Source: Planctomycetota bacterium
GTDB taxonomy: Bacteria > Planctomycetota > Planctomycetia > Gemmatales > Gemmataceae
NCBI GenBank assembly: GCA_021413475.1
Contig: JAIOQJ010000118.1
Coordinates: 1-34,346, forward strand
Length of the DNA: 34,346 nucleotides
Direction: 5' to 3'
Below, piece by piece: positions 1 to 7,852 of the stretch (position 1 is its first letter; each line of letters begins with the position of its first letter). The notes beneath the pieces are model-generated. The model saw only the letters and a list, made by a program, of their open reading frames with translations, ran no database searches and had not been told where the DNA came from. The translations under genes and the position numbers were made by a program.

Positions 1-219
1 GGAAACGTCGGCGGGAAAATCGCGGGAACGTCGGCAGGTAAGTATGAAGTTACTTTACCCACAATCATCGGCTTCGGGAAGAAAATAATTGACGGCAGCG
101 TCCAAAGTCGAGTAGGGTTAACCATTGGAGAGGGGCGTCGATGGTTGCATTTTGAGTTAACCGACCCTCGTACTCCGCGAATGGTCTCACGATCCCGCCT
201 TTGCTTTCCCCACCGTTAA
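1..219 (+). CDS. Possible 3' end of an unidentified gene (partial)
   Basis: Reading from base 1 gives 72 open codons ending in TAA at 217-219. The first half reads like protein, with a GTSAGKYEVTLP stretch resembling the beta-strand repeats of regulatory or adhesin-like domains. The last 15 residues are basic and less convincing. The start lies outside the window. The following gene begins 35 bases later on the same strand. I do not recognise a family, and the codon signal is weak, so this may be non-coding. Confidence 0.25.
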   Translation, partial: GNVGGKIAGTSAGKYEVTLPTIIGFGKKIIDGSVQSRVGLTIGEGRRWLHFELTDPRTPRMVSRSRLCFPHR

Positions 220-253
220 TTGTCTCGCCTCGCTCTCCGAACGATGAATTTTC

Positions 254-1963
254 ATGACCTCTCCAAGCATGCGTGTCAACGTTGCATTGTTGTTGGCCTT
301 GGCGATCGCGGCGTTTCCGCCGTTCGCACGGGCGGCGGACGGCGAGCGGCCATTGCATCAGCAAATCGATACGCTCGTGGCCAAGCGTCTGGCCGAGCTG
401 AAGATCGTTCCCGCGGAAGCGAGTAGCGATGCGGAGTTCCTGCGTCGCATTTATCTCGATCTGACCGGGGTCATTCCCACCGCCACGCAAGCCCGCTCCT
501 TTCTCGACGACAAGTCGCCGAACAAGCGAAGTCGATTGATCGACGAACTGCTTGCCAGTCCCGATTACATCCTCCACATGGCTCGGGTGTTCGACGTCAT
601 GCTGGCCGAGCGCCGCGTTGCGACGATCAATTCTTACGATGTGACGACCGCGGCCTGGCGGACATATCTGGCGGGTGCGTTTGCCGAGAACAAGCCCTGG
701 GATCGGATCACCCGGGAAATACTGGGCAGCGACGGGGCGGACGAAAAGTTCGCCGGCGCGGCCAAATTTTATCTGGTCCGCGACGTCGCCCCACATCAAC
801 TCACGCGCGATATTGGCCGCCTGTTCCTCGGCGTTGATTTGCAATGTGCTCAGTGCCACGACGATCCGCGATTCAAAGACTATCGCCAGGCCGACTATTT
901 CGGTATCTTTGCCTTCACGCAACGGATGAAATTGCACCCGATGACGCCGAGAGGGGCATTGGTGGCGGAAACGGCCGTCGGCAAGACGACGTTCACATCG
1001 GTCTTCACGGCCAAGAGCGGTGAAACCAACCCGCGGCTTCCCGGCGGAGCGATGATTGCCGACCCTGCGCTCGAAAAGGGGAAGGAATACGTCGTCCAAC
1101 CTGGCCCCAAGGAACGCGGCATTCCGAGCTATAGCCGACGCCTGAAACTGGCCGAGCAGTTACCGCGGCCCGAAACGCAGGGCTTCTCCCGCAACATCGC
1201 CAATCGACTTTGGGCAATGGTCATGGGCCGGGGGATCGTATACCCGCTTGATCTGAATCATGCCGCCAATCCTCCGTCGCATCCTGAATTGCTCGCCCGG
1301 CTCGAACAATGGCTCGTTGAACACAAGTACGATATCAAGGCGATGGCGCGGGAAATCGTTCTGAGCGAGACTTACCAGCGTTCAAGTGTCCTTCCCAGAG
1401 GGGTAAAAAAGCTACCCGACGAGGCATTTGCGGTCGCTCCATTGCGAGGCCTGACGGCCGAGCAATTGCGTTGGTCCGTTCTGCAAGCCACCGGCCGGAT
1501 CGAACAGCATCACGCGAAGCTCGACCTCCAACAAAAGAAAGCCCCGCCTTCGAAAACTGCCACGGTAGAGCCTGCCTGGAAGGTGCGGAACACTCGCAAC
1601 GATGCGCTCGAACGCCAAAGCGCAAGCCTGCTTGCTGCCTTCGCCGGCTTGCCCGGCCAAGCGGAGGGTAGCTTTCAGCCGGTGGTCGATCAGGCCTTGT
1701 ACCTGCGCAACAGCACGAAGCTCCTACCGCTCTTGCAAGACGAGCCCGGAACGACGCTGGCCCGATTGGGAGCGATGCGCGAAATCGAGCCGCTGGCCGA
1801 GGAACTCTATCTTAGCGTGCTGACCCGCCGGCCGACGGGGGACGAGATCGCGGATGCCAAGCAACTGATTGAGTTGGCCAAGACGCCCGCTGAACGCCGC
1901 GAACAGTTACAAGCATTGATGTGGGGTCTGCTTTTGTCGGCCGAGTTTCGTTTGAATCACTGA
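254..1963 (+). CDS. Secreted DUF1549/DUF1553 domain protein
   Basis: A 569-residue planctomycete-type protein. Residues 6-28 form a signal peptide ending near ARA. The DUF1549 part follows (IYLDLTGVIPT near residue 66, then CAQCH at 198-202, a cytochrome-like CxxCH). DUF1553 occupies the C-terminal half (FSRNIANRLWAMVMGRGIV, then SETYQRSS). An internal ATG five codons later (269) is an equally good start, since it opens directly into the signal peptide. The gene is 15 bases ahead of a DUF1501 gene and 1.3 kb ahead of a WD40 gene, a very common planctomycete trio. Function is not established for the family. The CxxCH motif, the extracytoplasmic location and the usual co-occurrence with DUF1501 suggest a redox or polysaccharide-related periplasmic role, which is inference. 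Unlike many relatives it has no N-terminal planctomycete cytochrome (PSCyt1) domain. Confidence 0.93.
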   Translation: MTSPSMRVNVALLLALAIAAFPPFARAADGERPLHQQIDTLVAKRLAELKIVPAEASSDAEFLRRIYLDLTGVIPTATQARSFLDDKSPNKRSRLIDELLASPDYILHMARVFDVMLAERRVATINSYDVTTAAWRTYLAGAFAENKPWDRITREILGSDGADEKFAGAAKFYLVRDVAPHQLTRDIGRLFLGVDLQCAQCHDDPRFKDYRQADYFGIFAFTQRMKLHPMTPRGALVAETAVGKTTFTSVFTAKSGETNPRLPGGAMIADPALEKGKEYVVQPGPKERGIPSYSRRLKLAEQLPRPETQGFSRNIANRLWAMVMGRGIVYPLDLNHAANPPSHPELLARLEQWLVEHKYDIKAMAREIVLSETYQRSSVLPRGVKKLPDEAFAVAPLRGLTAEQLRWSVLQATGRIEQHHAKLDLQQKKAPPSKTATVEPAWKVRNTRNDALERQSASLLAAFAGLPGQAEGSFQPVVDQALYLRNSTKLLPLLQDEPGTTLARLGAMREIEPLAEELYLSVLTRRPTGDEIADAKQLIELAKTPAERREQLQALMWGLLLSAEFRLNH

Positions 1964-1978
1964 TTCAGGAATTACACG

Positions 1979-3247
1979 ATGATTCATGACCATTCGAACA
2001 TTGCCGATCAACCGATGTCGCGCCGCGCGTGGCTTGCCGGAACGGCCGGGGCCCTCGCTTGCGGCACCCTCGCGAATCCTCTGCGAGCCGAGGCGACCAA
2101 GGGGCCGCGGAAGCAATTGCTGCTGTTGTTTCTGTCCGGGGGGGCCAGCCAATTCGAGACCTGGGATCCCAAACCGGGCACCAAGACTGGCGGCCCTTTT
2201 CGTGCCATTCAAACGTCCCTCAACGGAGTGCGCATCGGCGAGCTTTTGCCGCAGACCGCGAAGATCATGCACCGCTTGACGGTCGTCCGCAGCTTGAACT
2301 CGAACATCCCCGACCATTTTCAGGGGCACTATGCGATGCAGTCCGGGCGCATTGTCCCCGGCTATCCCGTGCTTGGTTCCGCCGTGGCAAAATTGCTCGA
2401 ACGCCCGGACAATGTCCTCCCTGGCTATGTCTCGATTCGCCGTGACGGTCCGAAGGCATACACGGATGTTGGCGATGCCGGCTTCCTTGGTGCGAAATAC
2501 GAAGGCGTGCGGATCTACAATAATCAGCCGCCCGAGAATCTCGTTCAGCCGCCGACGGTTAAGTCGGCGTTGGCCGACGCGGTCGATAGAGTGCGTCGGG
2601 CGTCGGACGAACGATTCCGCCAAGGTCGTGAAGAGGCGCCCATCCACTCTTACAGCACGACATTCAATCAGGCCAAATCGTTGATGCAACGCCGTGAAAT
2701 CTTCGATCTGACGAAGGAATCGACCGCCGACCATGAACGCTACGGCAAGCACGACTTCGGTCAGAATTGTCTCCTCGCGCGTCGATTGCTTCAGTCAGGA
2801 GTGACCTGCGTCAGGGTAACTCATTTCGATTGGGATGCCCACCAGGACAACTTCTACTGGCATCAGGTCCGTTGTGCCGAGTTCGATCGCACGTTTGTCA
2901 CCCTACTCAACGATCTATCGGAACGCGGCATGCTCGAGCATACGCTCGTGGTCATCTCCGGTGAGATGGGCCGAACTCCGCAAATCAACAATCTCGGCGG
3001 ACGCGATCACTGGGGGCGTGCCTGGAGCGTCGCGATGGCCGGTTGCGGCGTGAAGCCGGGGATCGTCTACGGTTCGACGAACGACGCGGGCACCGAAGTG
3101 AAAGACAAGCCCGTCAAGCTCGGCGATTTGTTTCACACCTACCTGAGCGCCCTCGGGATCGATTCGAGCATGAAATACCAAATCGATGGCCAATCGAATC
3201 CCGTGGCCGACCCCGCGGCCAAGCCGATCGACGCACTCCTCGCTTAA
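1979..3247 (+). CDS. DUF1501 family protein, Tat-type leader
   Basis: A 422-residue DUF1501 protein. This family belongs to the alkaline-phosphatase/sulfatase-like fold. The N-terminus carries a twin-arginine-like leader (SRRAWLAG around residue 14, followed by an alanine-rich hydrophobic stretch), consistent with export of a folded protein. Family landmarks are LFLSGGASQFETWDPKPGT, NCLLARRLLQSGVTCVRV and the late SGEMGRTPQINN plus GRDHWG blocks, which supply candidate metal-binding acids and histidines. It lies 15 bases after the DUF1549/DUF1553 gene and 22 bases before the WD40 gene, so the three are probably co-transcribed. The substrate is unknown. The length is normal for the shorter DUF1501 group. 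A second DUF1501 gene at 7853-9316 is divergent enough to be a paralogue rather than a recent duplicate. Confidence 0.93.
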   Translation: MIHDHSNIADQPMSRRAWLAGTAGALACGTLANPLRAEATKGPRKQLLLLFLSGGASQFETWDPKPGTKTGGPFRAIQTSLNGVRIGELLPQTAKIMHRLTVVRSLNSNIPDHFQGHYAMQSGRIVPGYPVLGSAVAKLLERPDNVLPGYVSIRRDGPKAYTDVGDAGFLGAKYEGVRIYNNQPPENLVQPPTVKSALADAVDRVRRASDERFRQGREEAPIHSYSTTFNQAKSLMQRREIFDLTKESTADHERYGKHDFGQNCLLARRLLQSGVTCVRVTHFDWDAHQDNFYWHQVRCAEFDRTFVTLLNDLSERGMLEHTLVVISGEMGRTPQINNLGGRDHWGRAWSVAMAGCGVKPGIVYGSTNDAGTEVKDKPVKLGDLFHTYLSALGIDSSMKYQIDGQSNPVADPAAKPIDALLA

Positions 3248-3269
3248 ATTCTCTCCTGAGCGATTCATC

Positions 3270-4262
3270 ATGGCCATCGATCCATCGAAGTCGAAGCTCG
3301 CGACCGAGCACAAACACGAATCGCCGCTATTAAGCTGCGCCTTTGACCCCACAGGTCGATTTCTGTTCGCCGGCGGACGCGACCGAGGCGTGGTGATTGT
3401 CAATTTGGCATCGAACAAAAAGAACACGCTCACCGGGCACGAGAGTTGGGTCGGCGTAATGGAACGCGCGGCCGGCAATCTGGTGCTGACCGGCGATTTC
3501 GTGGGGCGTCTGATCGCCTGGGATTGCAGTGGCGCGGAGCCCAAACAGCGATGGAGCGCCGAAGCACATGCGAGCACCATTTGCGGGTTGTCGGTCAGTG
3601 CCGATGGTAAGTCGTTCGCAACCGCCGACCGTGACGGAATCGTCCGTGTCTGGCAGACCAGCGACGGCAAGCGGCTGCACGAATTGCCCCGGATCGAACA
3701 CCCGGTCTATGGCGTCGCGTTGCACCCGGATGGTAAGCGATTAGTCACGGCCGACCGCCAGCCGCAAAAGCCTCGCATCAAGGTGTGGGACATTGCCTCC
3801 GGCAAGGAGCAACTCGCCATCGATCTCGCCGAACTTTCGGGCTATCGGCGGGTCGAGGATATCGAGTGGGGAGGCATCCGTGGTCTCACGGTATCCCCCG
3901 ATGGCAAGCAGATCGTCGCCTGCGGCCGCACTGGCTACGACGGCCCGGCGAGTGCCTATGTGTTCGATGTGAATACCGGCAAACAGCAACGCAAACTCGC
4001 TTCGACACTCAAAGGGTTCTATTACGCAGTCAAGTTCCATCCCCAAGGTTTTTTGATGACCACCGGCGGCGATGTGGGGAAGGGGGAGTTTCGCGCCTGG
4101 AATCCAGAGAAGGATGCCTCGCTCGCCGATGTCGCCACCCCCGGACCATGCACTTCGATCGACATTCATCCCGATGGCAAGCGGTTTGCCGTGACGCAGA
4201 CGATCGGCAAAGGCTCGTATCCCGACTCGGGGACGCTCATCGTCTATGATTGGATCGCGTGA
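3270..4262 (+). CDS. WD40 repeat protein
   Basis: A 330-residue protein made almost entirely of WD40-type repeats, predicted to fold as a single beta-propeller. Visible repeat cores include SADGKSFATADRDGIVRVW, HPDGKRLVTADR, SPDGKQIVACGR and HPDGKRFAVTQ. I chose ATG 3270 because the frame upstream to 3186 overlaps the 3' end of the DUF1501 gene and has a non-propeller composition. No signal peptide is seen, so the product should be cytoplasmic, unlike its two exported operon partners. The gene closes the operon. WD40 proteins usually act as binding scaffolds; the partner here is unknown. Confidence 0.9.
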   Translation: MAIDPSKSKLATEHKHESPLLSCAFDPTGRFLFAGGRDRGVVIVNLASNKKNTLTGHESWVGVMERAAGNLVLTGDFVGRLIAWDCSGAEPKQRWSAEAHASTICGLSVSADGKSFATADRDGIVRVWQTSDGKRLHELPRIEHPVYGVALHPDGKRLVTADRQPQKPRIKVWDIASGKEQLAIDLAELSGYRRVEDIEWGGIRGLTVSPDGKQIVACGRTGYDGPASAYVFDVNTGKQQRKLASTLKGFYYAVKFHPQGFLMTTGGDVGKGEFRAWNPEKDASLADVATPGPCTSIDIHPDGKRFAVTQTIGKGSYPDSGTLIVYDWIA

Positions 4263-4466
4263 TTGCTGCGGTGGAGTGTTGCTCCTCCTCGGCCTTCATC
4301 TCAAACAAAACATTCGGCAAAATCCTTTCCCAGCGCGAACGACCGTCATCGGCGATTTCGAATGGTGCGCCAGGAGATCTAACGGCCAAAGAAAACGTGA
4401 AGCCGAAGCACTGACGGAACTGGTCGATATGCTTTTCCTGATGAAGGCGCGGGCCGGGTAAACCGA

Positions 4467-4685
4467 CTTCTTCCGACCCTGATAAGGGTCGCAGCTATTA
4501 GCCGGCGGTTGAGCGAAGCGACACCGCCGGTAGAACCACAAATCCCAATCGATCCCGGAGGAATCGCAGCGAGTCGGCGTTGCTGCGACCCCTTCCGGGG
4601 TCGGGAAACTCGCGGATCCGTAACCCCGGGTGCGCGAAACGCGACCCGGGGCTAATAGCTGCGACCCCTATCGGGGTCGGAAGAG
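4467..4685. repeat. Composite inverted repeat with internal hairpins
   Basis: The outer arms at 4467-4503 and 4650-4685 are near-perfect inverted copies. Each carries a GACCC...GGGTC hairpin followed by GCAGCTATTAGCC. Between them lie a GCCGGCGGT/ACCGCCGGT hairpin, a third partial copy of the GCTGCGACCCC-GGGGTCGG unit near 4582-4604, and a CCCCGGG/CCCGGGG hairpin near 4624-4650. No transposase is present. The arrangement resembles a non-autonomous or REP-like dispersed element. It abuts the end of the antitoxin remnant, whose reading frame runs straight into it. Confidence 0.75.
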
Positions 4686-4689
4686 GTGA

Positions 4690-4877
4690 TGCGGCTTGCT
4701 CCCAGGGGACGACATCGTCTGGGTTGGAATCGTCGTCCGCGACGCGACGACGCAATTCGGACCGCTGTGCCTCGGTCAACAAGGGTGGCGACGACTCGGC
4801 CGCAATGGTGTCCCAGATGTCCAGAACGAAGGCAATTCGCTGCTCGCGGCTCAACTGGTTTATTCCCAAGGTCTCAT
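4690..4877 (-). pseudogene. Orphan antitoxin remnant (addiction module component, PF09720-like)
   Basis: The minus-strand translation matches the putative addiction-module antitoxin family: LSREQRIAFVLDIWDTIAAE, then LTEAQRSELRRRV, then NPDDVVPWEQ. Those are the characteristic family landmarks in the right order and spacing. The only nearby ATG (4877-4875) is out of frame by two bases and hits TAA after five codons, so either the start is TTG or a two-base insertion has broken it. At the 3' end the frame leaves the family just after VPWEQ and continues into repeat DNA. No RelE/ParE-type toxin follows. I read this as a decayed toxin-antitoxin module disrupted by the repeat. Confidence 0.65.
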
Positions 4878-5073
4878 CGTTTCGACGAGGTTCGTCTGGA
4901 AGGTAAGTAACGAGCCCAGACGAGCCCACTCGTATTGTCGCATTTCCAACCAATTGTACCCCGCATGGGCCGTGCTGTCGACCGAAGGCTTCCGACGCGA
5001 CTTGCGGCTATCACAACGGCAACTGAACTTACAAATGAAAAGGCAACCGCAAGGGACCGATCGCGCGTACAAT

Positions 5074-6999
5074 TCACTTCTTGCGCAACGTCTTCAAATC
5101 AAAGAGAACCACTCGGTGGAGGTCCGCAACGGCCAGCAGACCGTCCTGTTTGCGGAAGGCGCAGGCACCTCTTCGATCATAACCCACGATTCGTTGGTCG
5201 CGAAAAAAGTCCTCCTTGACCTCAAAAGTCTGGATGTCGCGAAGTGCGACGCGGCCAGCGCTATCTGCACTGATGAAAAACTTGCCATCGGGACTGAAGG
5301 CGATCTGCTTCACTTGAGCCACTTGGCGGAAATCACGCCGTTTGCCGACCTCCAATTGATCCCCATTCCGTTCAAGCGGCCAGAAATACACCGCTTGTCG
5401 ATACACGGCGGCCAGCAGCTTCCCGTTTCGGTCGAAATCGAGGAAATAGGGGAACTCGTTTTTTGGTACCTCCAGCGTTGCCAATCGGTTAAAGGTTCGG
5501 GCATCATGGATGACTACTTGATTGGACGCGGTGGTGGCGAGCAACGAACCGTCAGGCGACCATGCCGCCGCGTCGACGCGATCCTCGTAGCCGTCCAGTT
5601 TTTCGATCATGGCTTTCTTGTCGACGTCCCAGATTTGGGCTGTCTTGTCATCGTGCGTCGAGCAAAGACGCTTTCCGTCACTCGAAAAAGCGGTATTCCA
5701 TATTTTCGGTTGGTTCGGAGAATCTTTGGACAAGACGATCGGTTCAATCGATTCCGCTCGATTGAAATAGGACAGCCTACCATGAGGCGGGAAAACGGCG
5801 ACCTTCGTGGTATCTGGAGAAATGGCTGAAACGGTACGTACGTCATTTCCAAATGGCTGGGTTTTGGGTGCCTCTGGCGCTACTCCGATGACTTTTCGTT
5901 TATCCACGTCAATCCAACAAGCGTGCTCAAGCTGGGTGCCGCAAGCAAGCGTCTTGCCATCATCGCTGAACCGCAGTGCTATTACTTCACCAATGTCCTC
6001 TGGCAGCGGGATTTGGGCGATGGCATCTACCGGCAATGGGCCCAATCTGGGATCGAAATTAAGTTCAATTTTCTTCGGCGTTTTTGCGGGTTCTTTCAAA
6101 ATTGGAGGAGGCAATTCCGGCACATTGACGACCGGAACGTGTTGTTGCGGGATAAAGACGTTAGCTAGCTCCTTTTCCTTTCGACCCAACTTGACGGAAT
6201 AGATCACCACGATAATCACCCCAATTAGCACCACGACACCAAGAATGGGAATTACCCAGCGACCAATGCCAGTCGATTCATCGCGTTCGTCACGTTCGCG
6301 CCGACGATCTCGGCGTGGCCGAGTTACAACTTCCTCCTCCTCGTCTCGGGCAGACGCGAACGGCACTTCGACGTCGAAGACCTTTCGGCAATGCGTGCAG
6401 CGCACTCGGTCGCCGACTTCCCGGCTGGGCAGCGCGAATAATTCACCGCACTTCGGACAATCGAGGTCCACCAATTCTTCGCGTGCCTGGCGGACCGGCC
6501 TATCACGGCGACGCGAAGGCGCGTCGATCTCGTCCGGTTCGGCGTCGTCCTCACCTCGCCGGGGACGCCGACGCGTTTTGCGCCGTTCCCTTTCAAATGC
6601 AAAGGCTGCCGGGATCGATCCGGCCAGCGCGGCAACGATGGGTATTTTGATGAACAGGCCGGAAAAGATCGCTCCAGGCACGACTACCCCCATCACGGCG
6701 TGGCAGGTGACGTAAATAATGAACGCCGTGATCGTGATCGGGACCGGGAAACGCTTGACGAAAATGCCGAAGCCAATGAAGACGACGCCCACCCCGGTGA
6801 ACACCAAAAAGAGTTGTTGTGCCCAGACTGCGGCTTTGCCCTGGGTGAAAAAATACAAGTTGGCACCGGACGTGATAAAACCGACGACAAGCAATATCAC
6901 ACGGACCGCGAAGATTTGTCTCAGGCCATTTGAACGCTCGTCCGTGTCGTCTTCATATCTGCGGCTTTTTTCATTTCGGCGGTCGGGATAGGAACCCAT
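5074..6999 (-). CDS. Membrane protein with zinc ribbon and WD40-like propeller
   Basis: A 641-residue multi-domain protein. It has a short charged N-terminus, then about four membrane helices (near 31-51, 62-81, 86-107 and 112-135). An Arg/Asp-rich linker follows, and then a zinc ribbon with CPKC at 181-184 and CTHC at 201-204. After a second charged linker and a fifth helix (248-268), a C-terminal propeller of about 310 residues carries repeats such as FSSDGKRLCSTHDDKTAQIWD, WSPDGSLLATTASN and FSPDGKFFISADSAG. The start at 6999 has a GGAG about seven bases upstream. The zinc ribbon is probably cytoplasmic and the propeller extracytoplasmic if five helices are correct; that topology is inference. 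The function is unknown. It probably acts as a membrane-anchored binding protein. Confidence 0.88.
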   Translation of the reverse strand: MGSYPDRRNEKSRRYEDDTDERSNGLRQIFAVRVILLVVGFITSGANLYFFTQGKAAVWAQQLFLVFTGVGVVFIGFGIFVKRFPVPITITAFIIYVTCHAVMGVVVPGAIFSGLFIKIPIVAALAGSIPAAFAFERERRKTRRRPRRGEDDAEPDEIDAPSRRRDRPVRQAREELVDLDCPKCGELFALPSREVGDRVRCTHCRKVFDVEVPFASARDEEEEVVTRPRRDRRRERDERDESTGIGRWVIPILGVVVLIGVIIVVIYSVKLGRKEKELANVFIPQQHVPVVNVPELPPPILKEPAKTPKKIELNFDPRLGPLPVDAIAQIPLPEDIGEVIALRFSDDGKTLACGTQLEHACWIDVDKRKVIGVAPEAPKTQPFGNDVRTVSAISPDTTKVAVFPPHGRLSYFNRAESIEPIVLSKDSPNQPKIWNTAFSSDGKRLCSTHDDKTAQIWDVDKKAMIEKLDGYEDRVDAAAWSPDGSLLATTASNQVVIHDARTFNRLATLEVPKNEFPYFLDFDRNGKLLAAVYRQAVYFWPLERNGDQLEVGKRRDFRQVAQVKQIAFSPDGKFFISADSAGRVALRDIQTFEVKEDFFRDQRIVGYDRRGACAFRKQDGLLAVADLHRVVLFDLKTLRKK

Positions 7000-7143
7000 G
7001 TGGGCGTTCTCCAGTTAGGCGTGGGAGTTTGAGACGCCGGTGGTCGGTGCGTTCTCTGGCTGACTATTAAATAGAGTGTCGGCATCGAAACGAACAGATT
7101 ACCGCACGTGACGAGAAAAGCGATCAAAAAGTGGAATCGTGGA

Positions 7144-7692
7144 TTAGTCCTTGTCCCGCAACTCCTGAATCTCTTTGTCATCCGGAAATGCTTCCTTGGC
7201 CAGCTTGGCGAGTTGAATGAAGACAGTTCCGAAGGTCTTGTTGGTTTTGGATTTGCCAAAGTTACCGAACTCACCGCCTATGTCGCCGATCGAAAGATTG
7301 AAGCATCCGAAACAGATTGCCACTTCAATTGATTCTTTGCCGTTCCAGATGCGGTATCCGACGCCCGGTTCAAAACACTTGGCACCCTCGCCAAAGTAAG
7401 CCTCGTCTGTCGTCAATACCGCGGCCAACTTGCCGGCGAACACTTTGCCCTGTTCCTTGCCGATCGCCGTGATGACGAAGCGGCGGAACTTCTTGTCCCC
7501 TTTAGCGTCCTCGTCGCCGTTGAGGCGATAGACTTCGACCCGATCCGCTCCTTTGAGAATCGCGAGCGTTTTCTCTCCGAGGAGTTTCTCCACTTTCTCG
7601 CTGGGCCTCGCCTCTTTATCCGCCGCGGAAACTTGTCCGCCGAGGGATAGGATCAGGAGCAATGCGCGGCCGGTTTTGCAGAATGTTGTCAT
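7144..7692 (-). CDS. Secreted hypothetical protein
   Basis: A 182-residue protein with a signal peptide (hydrophobic core LLLILSLGG, cleavage near VSA-AD). The mature part includes AILKGADRVEVYRLNG, then a Cys-containing core with CFEPGVGYRIW and VAICFGCFNL, and a Lys-rich C-terminus. The three cysteines around residues 110-135 could form a disulfide or bind metal. A GGAGG lies about seven bases before the ATG. I recognise no named family, although similar short exported proteins appear to be scattered in planctomycetes. It lies on the same strand as, and upstream of, the WD40 membrane protein gene, separated by 144 bases. Confidence 0.8.
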   Translation of the reverse strand: MTTFCKTGRALLLILSLGGQVSAADKEARPSEKVEKLLGEKTLAILKGADRVEVYRLNGDEDAKGDKKFRRFVITAIGKEQGKVFAGKLAAVLTTDEAYFGEGAKCFEPGVGYRIWNGKESIEVAICFGCFNLSIGDIGGEFGNFGKSKTNKTFGTVFIQLAKLAKEAFPDDKEIQELRDKD

Positions 7693-7774
7693 TGGTTGTC
7701 CTCCGCATGGTAATCCGCAATATCCAAAGTGCGCTCAGGCTTTGTTCAGCTGAGTGGGGATGATGAGCCGCAAC

Positions 7775-7830
7775 GTGGGGACAAGCTTCTAGCTTGTCCG
7801 AATTTGGACAAGCTAGAAGCTTGTCCCCAC
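7775..7830. repeat. Perfect 25-bp inverted repeat (GGACAAGCTAGAAGCTTGTCC type)
   Basis: The arms 7775-7799 and 7806-7830 are exact reverse complements with a six-base GAATTT loop. Each arm also contains a smaller palindrome (ACAAGCT-TCT-AGCTTGT), so a cruciform could form at two levels. It sits just beyond the stop of the DUF1501 gene (7853), on the upstream side of the next gene in the same direction. No T-tract follows, so I call it a dispersed repeat that may also stop transcription. Confidence 0.85.
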
Positions 7831-7852
7831 AGCACAACCCCGATCCGTTTTG

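Larger units (their letters stand above)
4263..5073. other. Decayed intergenic stretch with antitoxin remnant and repeats
   Basis: This 811-base interval contains no intact gene that I trust. From right to left it holds a degraded antitoxin frame (4690-4877), a composite inverted repeat (4467-4685) and an unassigned segment (4263-4466). On the minus strand that last segment has an open frame with a protein-like run (APFEIADDGRSRWERILP) but no credible start, so it may be another gene fragment. Bases 4878-5073 show nothing recognisable. The neighbouring genes converge on this interval. Confidence 0.6.

Noticed and set aside
89-118. TTGACG-N18-TAGGGT as a promoter for the first operon
   Set aside because: The -10 half is weak and the pair lies inside a possible coding end, with 130 bases before the ATG; the evidence is too thin to call.
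65-1099. Long minus-strand open frame of 344 codons opposite the first gene
   Set aside because: It is antisense to a well-supported DUF1549/DUF1553 gene, its translation is Arg/Gly/Gln-rich with no domain, and it arises from the codon bias of the real gene.
4696-5829. Plus-strand frame of 377 codons across the antitoxin remnant and the membrane WD40 gene
   Set aside because: It is antisense to two recognisable minus-strand families and has no coherent domain.
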